DNA of 64,000 nt from the NCBI GenBank assembly GCA_015680685.1, contig MNCI01001310.1, positions 634,914-698,913 of the forward strand, written 5' to 3'. The stretch is from Gnetum montanum. Its lineage: Eukaryota; Streptophyta; Gnetopsida; Gnetales; Gnetaceae. Made by a program: the position numbers and the translations under genes. The notes beneath the pieces are model-generated. The model was not told the DNA's origin. It did no database searches and was given only the letters and a program-made list of their open reading frames with translations. Shown here one piece after another: positions 39,401 to 51,400 of the stretch. Within the stretch, counting starts at the first letter, position 1. Every line of letters begins with the position of its first letter.

Positions 39401-42400
39401 GTTTCTAATTTTTTTTGGCTTTTTATCTATTTTCCACATTTCTTATAATTTATCTAGTAAAAATCATCGATGCTAAACTTTTTGTCCATCCAACATTTTA
39501 CACATGCTGAGCTTGTTGTAATGAGCACAAACATGCCATAACTACCATGCTAGAAATTAATATTTTGATTGAATCAAAGAAAATATGGTCCTAGCAGGTA
39601 CTTTTTTAATTGTTTAATATTAAAATCTCAAAATCTAGGGCTTGAATTGAAAAACTAATTGTAGATCTATACTTTAGGTGTAAAGCCGAGTTAGTCCACC
39701 AAATTTGAGTGTGATTTGTCACTTTTGAATTTTGACATATTTTAATTAATTAAATATTTAATATTTTAAAAATTCTAACTAAACATCAAAATAAACCATG
39801 AATCCACATAGTGTTAATTTTCTTATATGATTCTAAAATAATGCTAGACTTTGCAATGCTCATTCATTAATAAAAAAATATATTTTTAAAACTTAAAATT
39901 ATAAAAAAACAAAAATTAGAAATAAAGATTAATCTTGCTTATGTCACCCAAACAAAGGTCTTCATGTTACTAAGAAGTATTAGACACATCTACAAATATA
40001 TATAAGCTTTAAAACAAATAAAGTCTAAGTATTTAATATAGTACTAAGGTCACATTTACAAATGTGGGGCATTACACAACCTTGACTTTTGTAAGATTGC
40101 TTTTGGTTATGAAATACATAATCATTATTAATATATCACAATTTGTTTAGTTCCAAGTTCCTTTATCTTTATTATGTTTATGAAGGCATGAATGTTTGTT
40201 GGGTTTCAATTTTAACAATTGTGATTAGAATTGGTATCGAATCATGATCCACTTTAGAATTGTGAAGTTGGAAAAGAAAAGGAGTAATTTATATATTTGT
40301 TAATGTTTTAATCATTTTTTGAGAGAAATTTGGGTATACTAATAAAATTCGATATGTACAATATGCCCCAACCATCACCCTCCCCCTCCCCCCCAACCCT
40401 GGTATCACCTTGCAAAAACCCTAGCTGGGGGGGGGGGGGGGGGGGGNGGCGTGCGGGGCATAAGTATTATAACACTAGCACTTATCATTTGATATATTAT
40501 ATGTTATAGCTTACATTTGAATTTTTTTGTAATGTATATGGGAGTATAGACAATGAATTTAGGTTGATGTTCATGCTTGATGCAATGTCGTTATATTAAT
40601 ATGTTTAGAAATTTCTATTTTAAAGTTGAATATAGTGTTTTTTAAAGGATTTTCAATTTTGTCTTTCTAATTACATATATTTTTGAAAATGATTAAAAAT
40701 TCAATATTTTTGAATGTTTTTTAATATTGCGATTGCACGTGATTCCGAATTGTGATTTGTGATCTGAAATTTTTGAAATGAAAAAATGATCTACAATCCA
40801 ATCTGATCTTCATAAGTATGGTCTTTATCATTGTGAGTGTTCAAGCAAGATATATTTTTGTACCACTTCAAACTTCACTTTTTCATATGCACATATTTTT
40901 AAACATGTCACTTTTTCTTTGTGTCTTTTGGAAAAAAATGTAGTACTATTATTGGATTCTTTGCAGTGTTATTGTGAGCAAAATGCACATAACAATTTTA
41001 AAAACATTTGAACTTATAAAAATAACAAAAAGCTGAATTTTACATGGATATAAACACCCAATCTATTAGACAACATAGCATGGCATAACCAAAAAAATGT
41101 TTTATACTTACAACCAAGCCAAACTCCTTATAAGAAAGAACGTGGTTCCTAACATATTTGCTTGAGGTATATTCATGAGTGCAATATCATTAGTAAACAG
41201 CATACATACAAGGATTCCATCTTGTATTTCCTTTGTTCATCCACACAATGAGAGCAAGCATATATATACTAAGCTCAAACCCTTGATGCAAACATCATCA
41301 TCATCATCATCCTAGTGTTATCCCAACTACATGTGGTTGGTTATATAAATTCTTTTACACTATTCACTTCTAGTAAGAATTGAATATGTTGTCTTTTTAG
41401 AGTAGAAGATAGTAATTTTTTGTTTTTATTATACAATAGGAGTTTATTTTAATAAAATATAGGAAATTTTTGGATTGATGGGTAGTTTTAATGTTATTTT
41501 AGCCCAAATCCATATATATATTTACTTTTTAAGGTTTTTTTTTTGTCATTGGGGCTATATTGTATTATTTTTAGTAAACTTTGCCTCACTTGTTACATAA
41601 TATATCCAAGGCATCTCTTGGAAATTTGTATCATGCAATCATCAACATAATTTTAGCAAGAATTTCACTTGTTCATCATCAATTCATCAACCTTTCAGTA
41701 ATTCATCAACTTTCTTTTTTGAGAGAAAGTCGAGATTCATTAAATGAAAGTAAAGGTAATGTACAACAGTGGCAGCGCGTGGTCGACACTAGCAGGAAAG
41801 GGTAGGAGCCTCATGGCAGGCCATAGAACCCCTAGCCCACAACCCCAAAATAGAACCCCGCCAAATGGCTGGCCCAAAGCCCACACAAGTGCTTTCGAAT
41901 CAGTCCCCCAAAATAAACCACACCCCCCCCCTCCCCCCAAAAAAAAAAACCCCCACACCAGATTGCTAGGACATCAAAATGAGCCTTTCTTTGTTTGTGT
42001 CATACTGGCCGTTGTGGAGCCCTCCTCAATGCTTGACATCCCCGCCGCGGATGCCCCCAAATCACCTCCCGCCTAGCCTAGAGATGGGCTTGCTCATTAC
42101 GCTCGATCGTTTCGGCCACACTCCGCTACGACTCCCTTCTAACCCCTAGTTGCCGTTGAGCTCCACAACTCTCCCGTCACTGCTTGTGCAGCTTGACCAT
42201 TCGAGCATACTTAGCCATGTGATGCTCAAGCAAGTCTTCCATGAGTTGTAGATCCTTGATCCTCTGCGCATCCGCCTGTGCTTGAATTGATGCCTGCATC
42301 GCCTCCCAGCAGGATTGCTAGATTGCCCTTTCCTCAGATCTTGTGTGCTTTGTTGCCGAATGGTAGGCCGCCTTGAGGGTTGCCCATGTTTGATCAGCTT

Positions 42401-45400
42401 GTGTAGGCTGCCCGCCCTGTGTGCCGTCTGGTTCCACCTTCCCTGTGTTGGCACTAGATGTCTAGCCCTCCTCACTTATCCCCTTCGGTTGCTCAGGCTT
42501 CCGTGTCCCTTGCGCCAAACCTTGAGGTCTCCTGTGGTAAATGAGCATCGACGTAGCCCTCACTTGCGTTGGTATGTTGGCACTCCCTACTCTCCAGAGC
42601 ATTAGGATGACCCCGAAGTGTCATTTGGGCCTTTTTCGCCTCAGAGAGCATAGGAGAAAATGGGGAATGTTAGTCAGAATATTGTGATGGATACACCTAA
42701 GGAAGGCGAAGTGCACCCCCACTAGATGAAGCAACAACCCGGATTGGACAAAAAAATGATCTACAAGATCCGTGGCTACCTACCAAACCCTTGGTAGCTT
42801 ATTTTTCCGTACATGGCCACTAGTGGTCCATGGCACAGTACCTTGGAAAAACTCCGTCGCACACGTTTGGGAGTGAATTGCCTGCGGGATAACCTCCCTT
42901 TCTGTAGGCACCCCCAAAACCTCCTGCAGAGCCATCTCAGTTAGCGTTATGATTCGGCCCCTAAACCGCGTTTCCTTGCCCTCCCAGTTTGTGAAGAAAC
43001 TTTCTGTCGGTAACCCAAGCTCCCCTTCCATACGATGCAACATTTCCTCCCATCCCATTCTTGCAATTAGCGGCCATAGTTGAGCATCTCCGATGAATTT
43101 AGTGATCGCAAGTTTGTGAATTGGCCCCCATGCCATGGCCTACGTTGCTTCTGTCCACAAGAAGACTCTGGCCCTGATGATTGCAGATGGCATTGGCACC
43201 TATTGCCCTTTGAAATAGAATTGTTTTTGCTTTTCCAAGCAGACCATACTATAGCCAGTGCTTGAGAGTCCCTGGAAGGCAAAGGGGGGGGGGGGGAAGC
43301 CGCGCTATCCACCAAACCTCCCATAAACAGGCATTGGTTAAGCAAATGAATTAACGTCTTCACCTCTTTTTGATAGAGAGGGCATGTATCATTAGCAACT
43401 ATTCCCCGCACCCTCAATGCCGCCTGCATCGGTCAGGCATTATGCTTAACAAGCCAACCAAAAGCTTTTACCTTTTCTGGTAGTTTGCCTTTCCACAACT
43501 CTTTCTACCCAGTGATTGGCAGATACAGCTTCTTGATCACCTTGGATGGTGGTTTGCCCAACAACCCTTTGGCCTCCATTATTTTGACATGGTGGTAGAG
43601 GTTTTTCTATAGGTATGAGCATCTGTTGTCTGCCTCCCATCGATTATACTTCTGGTCAATTATCCTCATCCAAGGGGCTTGCTCCCTGGGTTGCATCAAC
43701 ATTTTGTTTAGTAGGTGTTGCAGGTCAAACGTGGCCTCATCCCTAAAAGATAGCACCCCGGTTCCTCTTGCCTCCCGTGGGCTCGCAATCAGCTGCCAAC
43801 AAACCAAGTGTAAATTTTCCCCCTTTGCCCCTACACCGAATGAAATGCCTGATCATTTGGTCCACTTTTTGGATGACCACAATTGGCAGAACAACCATAG
43901 AAGTGGTGTAACAGGCAGTAGCCATCAGCATCGTAGATGCTAGTAACATACCCCTCCATGACAGGAACCGGTTACTCTAGTGCTTAATTTTTGCCTACAC
44001 CTTTTCCAATAGACCCACCCACATTCCGTTCCGGTGCCACTCAAATATTAGCATTCCTAGGTACAAATCCTGCTGCCTACCAGGCAATATGCCGAGCACT
44101 TGCACAATTTTCATGCTTACCTACCCCGTGGTGTTAGAGAAATGTATGGCCGATTTTCCCTTATTAATTGCCAGCTCCAGTTCCCCCTCCATCTTGTGTA
44201 GGGCCCGTTAATGCTTCCACTTGTGGCACCATGGCTTTGGAGAACAAAATTGTGTCATCCACAAAATGCATAGCTAGGTAGTGCTCCCCTGCAATAGTTA
44301 GCCCCTGCATCCCCTTGGCAGAGCAGTAAGCTTGCAGCAGGTCCATAACCAGGAGAAAAAGCAAGGGAGAAAGCAGATCACCCTGGTGCAACCCCCTGCC
44401 CATGGTATTGAAACCCCACAGCTGACCATCAGTATCCAGCGAATATCGGCCCAATCTTTGTATTTGGAGATAGAGGTTAACAAAAGTAGGGCTGAAGCCT
44501 TTTAACATTATGATTTGCTTTAAGGTCGCCTAACTTATCGTGTTGTAGGCCTTGGCAATATCTAATTTGATGCACATGCTTGGAAACTACGATCTGTGCA
44601 GTGAGTGCAAAACCTCCTGAAGCAGTAGAACCTGATCTTGTAGGAAGTGGTTCCTGATGAACCCAGCTTGGTACACTCCCACAACCTTCGTCATTCAAGG
44701 GGCCAATCGTGCCACAAGCAGTTTTGAAAATAAGGAGAGCAATGTGTTATAGACCCCAATGGGCTTGAAATGAGCTGGCTCCAACGGATTTGGCACTTTC
44801 GATAGGAACACAATCTGGGAGCAGTTGATTTCCCATCTCACCTGCTGCCAACTAAGCATTGTATTAAATGCGTCCAACATGTTCTCCCCTACTATGTCTT
44901 CAAATTCTCTGAAAAATTCTACTGGCCAACCATCGGGCCCCAAGGCCTTGTTAATCTGCATTGATCACAGCACTGTGTGTAGCTCGACCTAAGTGAAGGG
45001 TTGAAGAAGCCTCTTTTTGTCAAACCCTGACACCATTTGTTGCACGGGCATCAAAATTTGTGTTGTCTCCCACCTATGCCATATGTTGCCCCAATATGCT
45101 TGTAAGACATCTGCAATTTCCTGCTCGTTGGTTGCGTTACCTGCCACCTGCATATGCAGCTTGTGCTTCAAGCTCCCCTTGCTTTTGGCAGTGGCATACA
45201 AGAAACACGTGTTCCTGTCCTCATCTTTCGGCCAGGAAACTCGAGCCCTCTGCCGCCAATACTCTTCCTCCTCCTTGTGCAACGCTTGTAATTCTTGAAT
45301 CAGTTCTTACTCCTCATCTTGTTAGGTTGGCCCTAGCCTCTTGCCTGTCTTGCACGTCCCTCAGGTCGGCTTGCAGTCGTTGTTGGTATGTCTTGAAACC

Positions 45401-48400
45401 ATATTTCTCCTTCGATGTCTGAGCATTTATCTGATTTTTTAATTCCTTTAGCCCCTTTGTTAGAAACTCTCTCGGGTCCCGAGCTTCAGAGTAGTTTTGC
45501 CATATGCTTTGCACCAATGGCCAGAGCCAAGGTTTACTCAACCAAGTTTGTTCAAAATGGAAAGGTCTGGGCATTGGGCTTTGCCCCCCACCAAGCCAAT
45601 ATAAAATCGACCTATGATTAGAAGCCTATCATTCTTGTCCTATCACCCATATGTCTGGCTCCAATAGCAGCCTTGTACTCACCTAGACTCCATCATCCTA
45701 GATTGGACTCGATCATACCTTCGTCTTCTATTACTCCAGGCGTATTTGCAGCCCTCAATGTCCAGATTCGCCAAGTTGTGCCTTAGCAAGAAGTTCATGC
45801 ACTCCACGCTGCCAAGCAGGTCTATGGTATCTATGCTTGTTTTCTCCCATGGATATAGGCGTTGATTGAAGTCCCCCACTAGTAACCATCTGTCTGTATC
45901 AAGAACCACCTGCATCACCCTTTTAAGTTCTTGAATCCTCACCTCCTAGCATTATGCCCCATATACGTTGGTTAGCCAGATTCGTTGTTGGGGAAGGTAA
46001 ATTGTCTGGGTCCATTGTGAGTTGTCCACCTAGCTAGCAGGAAGTTTGGATGAAATAGCAAGTCCCCTTGCTTGTCTACTACATGGGACGTTCATCAAAG
46101 TCCAACTCTCCCATCGTATCAAATTCTCTTTAGTCGCTTGCAGCTTTGTTTCTTGTAGGCAGACAATATCACATCCCTCACTCCAAACAATCGTTTTTAG
46201 GGTATTCCATTTGTAAGGGGTACCCTGTCCCTTGCAATTCTAGGACAAGATCTTCATGGAGATACAAACGTACGTCTGTGATAGACCTCCTTTAGGGTCC
46301 TCTGCACCCCAAGGTCCACCTCCAACTACGTCAGCCTCTTCCTCAATGCTGAGGCATCTGGCCTACCCACCTTATTTCCTTTTGAGTATTCCACATCGTC
46401 ATTAGGTTGTGGTTGGTTGGGTCATAGCTAGATTTGCAAGTTTTGGCCTGGATGACCCTTGATCAAACGTGATCCACTCTCCTAAAGCAGGTAATTCCAA
46501 GTGTTGCCTGGTGGGTGTGTGTTTTAGGGAGTTCCTTGAGGATGGGGATCAGATCGCCTCCACTTGCACCCCTGACCTAGCAGTTCCCCCACCTGTCTCC
46601 AAAGCATGGTTTGCAACTCGGCCCGTCATCCCCAACAGGGCCCTAGAGGGTCCTCTGTCGGGCTTTGCGCTAGTTGCCCCTCATGGGTGTCTTGGGCCAA
46701 TCCCAAGACATCCCCATTTTTGGCTCTCGGCTATGCTTGTCTGCCTTGATCTACTGGTTTCACGACCTTCCCATTTTTTCCCACCATGGTCCATCCATTG
46801 TGGGATTCCTTGCTTTTAACCCGACAATCCTTCGTTGGGTGCCCCTTTTCGCAAGTCGAGCACACCACAACATTTTTCTGAACTTGATTCGAAGGTGGCA
46901 TATTCTCAAAGTGTACTTGGACTCACTCCTCTTCGTCATCCATGTCCAGTACCATTTCATTGACCTTGTCTTCTGATCCAAGCGAGCACCACATGCAAAA
47001 GTGCATATACCCCATTTGATCCATCGATGCGGTGAAGGCATCGAACTTGATGAATTCCCCAAATAATTCGGCCAGCAATTTCAGAAAACCTGTTGTCTAG
47101 AACTCAAGGGGCCAGATCCAAGACCCTGATTGAGATCGTGCCTGATCAAAAAGATTGGCATCCTAGTGGGCACACGGTGCCAAAGCCAATCCTTGTGCCC
47201 CATAAAACCATGGCCCTCCTAGCAGCACACATTCTGCATCGGCGTCTGTTTTAAACACAAAGAGCAGCCTGTTGTCTGCAAGGCTACAAATTGTCACCTC
47301 CTCCAAACCCCGGTCATCTTAGCCCATTGGCGTATGAGATCCATTCTGGGATGTACACCATTAGAAACAAATTTGGCTAACAAGCACAACTGCAGCACTT
47401 GGACTGCCTCCTCTGGTGGCCTTCTCACCTTCAGGCACATCATCCCTCCTTCATGCTTACAGGCTTCAAACCCCAGTTCTCCATCCTGTCCAACAGATTC
47501 TCCCGCAGTGGCCAACACCCTCCTAGCTGCACCCCCCTTAGTCCCTAGTGGGCCGACCAGCCCTTGCTGCCCGTCGCCATTTGGCGTGCTGGCCGCCCCT
47601 CCAACATCGCCTGCACTGCCCCCATCGTGCCCATCGCCCTTGTTCCCATTGCCTATCCTCCCACCCATTGCTGTTGTTCTGATCTGGTCCGGAACAGCTC
47701 TGTCTAATTCATCAACTTTCAACAACATCATTCATCATTATTTACTCAATCTTGAAAGTTGAACAGTTGGAATCTGGGACATTCACTATCTTGATCATAT
47801 TTCAGTCATTTCACAATATTTTTCAGTGATTCCAGATTTATTTGAAAGCAAGAACAAGTGGCAACGTGTAGCTAAAATTTCATTGCAATGTATATCGTGA
47901 TTTGGGAGAAATTCACTCTGCAATTTGACAGATTTTCTGAGTTCTAAAGTTTTACCAGAATGAATGATGGTCAATGATTGTGTTATTTCTCCCTTGTCTC
48001 ACAACATTTGATGTGATCTCAAATTTATTTGAAAGCTAATATCTGTGGGAAGATTCAGTTAAAATTTTAGCATCAGAAATTTAACAATTTTTGAGTTATC
48101 ATCTCTCAAAGTTGCACTACCAAAATTGCTGCGATTTTTGATAGCTTGGAAAGAACAGAACATAACCTCAGCCTCTGGATATTTTTTGTAGTGCTTTTTT
48201 TTCTCAAACAATAGAAAATTTGCTAAGCTTTCCTAGAATATTAGTTGATTCTTTGTGAAGTCAAGATAATCAAGAAATTCTTTCGCCACCTGAAATTCCT
48301 TTAGAATAAGCATTAATACTTAAATCTTGGATGTCTTTCTTTATGCAAGCAAACCAAGTATGTTTTGGTCTCCCTCTTTGTTGGTTCCCCTTTAATAAAA

Positions 48401-51400
48401 TGACCTTTTCTAACATGAGCATTCTCTGGTCTTCTTAGTAAATGATCAAACCATTTGAGATGACTTTCTTAATCTTTTTATCTATTGGTGCTGCTCCCAA
48501 ACTTTTCCTAATAGCAGATGTTGATTTGATCTTTCCTAGTCACACCTAACATCCCCCTTAGCATATGCATTTGCCACATGCATACATTGAGCCTGTTGCT
48601 TGTTGATAGGCCAACATTCTACCTCATAAAGTATCATAGGTTTAATAGCAGTTTTGTTGAACTTACCATTAAACCAAGCAGAACTAATTCTATCATAAAG
48701 CACACCACTAGCTTCTTGCCATTTCTTCCATTCTGTTTCAATTTTCTTTGTTACATTATTGTTAATCTCACCATCCATTTGAATAAAAGCCCTGAAGTAT
48801 TTGAATTGCTGATATTAAGTCACTTCTTAGTTTTGGATTCTAATCTTTGTAGCTTCATTACTTGTTTTCCTACTAAAAGTTCATTTCATGTATTCTATAT
48901 TACTTATACTAATTCTTGGTACCTTTGTTTCTAAGGTGTTTCTTTAACTCTCCATTTTTTAGCTAGCACTTCATAGATTCATCCACCAAAACAATCTTAG
49001 CAAGGAGCATACACAAAGGGGTATCATCTTGAATATCTTTTAGTTAGCTCATGCATAATAATGACAAACAAATAATGGCTTAGAGCAGATCATTGGTGTA
49101 GCCTTATGTTCATAGGATAGTTTGAAGTCTTTCCACGAAGGGTGTGAGCTCGAGTTATTGCTCCATTATACATGTTTTGAATAGTCTTTATGTACCCAAT
49201 AGGAATATCCTTTTCAACAAACACCAAGTCATATGGAGATTTTTCTTCTTATACCTAAATTTCTCTGTCAACTATCATAGCAAAGAAGATAGTGTTCATA
49301 GTTGATCTTCCAAGAATAAAATATGATTGATTTTCAAAAATAATTAATTCTTGCCTTAAGCATTGTTTTATAACCCTTCCCCATAACTTCACTGTTTGAT
49401 TAATAAGCTTGATGCCTCCATAGTTTTCACAATTTTGGATGTCTCCCTTGTACTTGTAGATGAGTACCATAGTTATTATCCTTTAATCATTTAACATTTC
49501 CCTTTCTCTTGTATTTTCTTGAATAAATTTGTCAACCAAGTAATCCCTATATCTTCCATAGACATCCATACCTTTATAGGGANAAACATAAAGGGAAAAT
49601 AAAGATAAGGTTGAGAAACTGCCCTCCTTCTAGCGCCAAAAANTGTTGATGCGTAAATTTTGGACACGCGAACACCTGTGAAAACTCGTTTGAGGAGACT
49701 ATCGCCTAGGGCGCCTCCCGTATAGGTACGGAAACCCGGGAATAGTCTCAGCTGGAAAGGGCAATGTGACAGAACTTTAATAACAATATTTAAAACGAAA
49801 TATCAAAATAAAAGTCTAGATTTGACTTAATATTTAAATACTCAAATTTAATTTGGAAACTTAAAGTAACAAGATGCAGAGAAAACAGCATAGCAGAGGC
49901 GGCAATCCACGCGGCAAACCAAGGTGGCGGCAGGAGCGGATCAAGGTGACAGCCGAAAATAGGATACTGTGGGACGCGGCGGGGATTCAGACGAGGCAGG
50001 CGCTGCGGGTAAAAGAAATGCGGTGGTGCAGCAACACGGCGAAGTCACGGGAGTGCAGAGGATGGCAGCGAATTGCTGCAGCGTCAGGCGGCGATAGGCG
50101 GACAGCATCCAGCGGCGGTGACCAGAACGGCAGCGCGGCAGCGGCAGGGAACAGANAATAGTTATTAGCTATAGCAAGATCATAGGCTTGCACACACTTA
50201 AGAATAGATTTTTCCATTTCATTTCACTCTTTGATTTTGTGCCTTCCATGCATTGTCTCATAGCCTGTTTTAGTGGTTCTTATATGTACATTAAAGGTTT
50301 GTTCAATGAGAATACCTTCATTCTTTGGTATTTGTTACATANTAGACAACAGCAACGCGGGCAGGAGGCGTAACGGCAGGCAGACGGCANAAGTCTATCC
50401 AAAGAATCCATGAAGGTCCTCTTAACATGATGCTACAAACTAACATGAGGTGCATAGATGCTTAGGGTGTTAATAACTATGTTTCCTAAGACAATCTTAA
50501 TGGCGATGATTTTATCAACCCTTGATGAAAGTTTACTATGTTTGGAAAATCAAATATTGTTATACATGTTGTTCTAATTCTAGTAATAGTGTTTTTCATA
50601 AAGGATTATCACCTAGAGGCTCAATGCTCATCCTACCAATTCTAGGTCCTTGGAAGGTCGATGGATGAGAGAAAACTTAATCTCTTTTGAGTGGCTGTGC
50701 TTAGGAGTAATAGTTCTTTCATAAACATCCTAAATCACTTTAATACATTTTTTAAGGATGTTCTTCATTCATAAGATCCAATCAAATAATATCTCTAGGC
50801 AGTCTATCATGTGCCTTTTCTAAGTCAATGAATATCATATGTATATTTTCCCTTTGCCTTTTAAACTTCTCCATTAATCGTTGTATCAAGAAAGTAGCCT
50901 CAATAGTTGATTTTTTTTTTTTGGCATGAATCCTTTTTTGTGTTTTGTTTTGTTTTTGTTTTTGATATTGTTGATATATGTCTGTATTCTTTCTGAAAGT
51001 TCCATAGTATCACCCATAAATTTGATTCCTCTATTCTTGTAGAGGAGGCCAATAATGCTCTTTCTTAACTTTTTAGGCATTTGTTCATTCTTCAAAATTT
51101 TATCGAATAATTGTGTTAGCTATATAGCTCATTTGTCTCCCATAGTTATTGGAACTTCTATAGGAATGATATTTGGTATAGCAGCTTTGCCATTTTTCAT
51201 TTCAGATAAGGTTATTTTCACCTTAGAGATGAAAAATTCAGTGACTAATCCTAAATGTGGCTCATCTTCTTGAATGTTCTGCCTTCAAAATTCTTCAGTC
51301 AATAATATTTGAAAATGATTTTTCTATGTATCCAAAATTTCCTTGCCTGAATTTTTTCATTGGTCTCCTGATGCACTCCACATTATCAATGTCTTTACAT

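Larger units (their letters stand above)
41715..47704 (-). mobile_element. L1-type LINE copy 2, near full length
   Basis: The element is 5990 bp between two identical 16-bp target duplications. It ends at the left in TTTTTT (short A tail on the - strand). Right to left it contains ORF1 with a zinc knuckle, endonuclease, RT, zf-RVT and the C-terminal extension also seen in copy 1. Stops and frameshifts occur in every domain, so it is inactive, yet the perfect duplication makes it the best-preserved LINE here. It is antisense to the host gene, in intron 4. It is much more GC-rich than the surrounding intron. Confidence 0.93.

Noticed and set aside
40377-40447. C-run and G-run as telomere-like or G-quadruplex array
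   Set aside because: Simple homopolymers, not a TTTAGGG-type repeat; the run ends in an N, so its length is unreliable.
47334-47762. 142-codon Pro/Ser-rich + strand frame
   Set aside because: Antisense shadow of LINE ORF1 in a GC-rich stretch.
49874-50161. Arg/Gly-rich 95-codon frame running into an N
   Set aside because: GC-rich LTR piece bounded by Ns; composition artefact.
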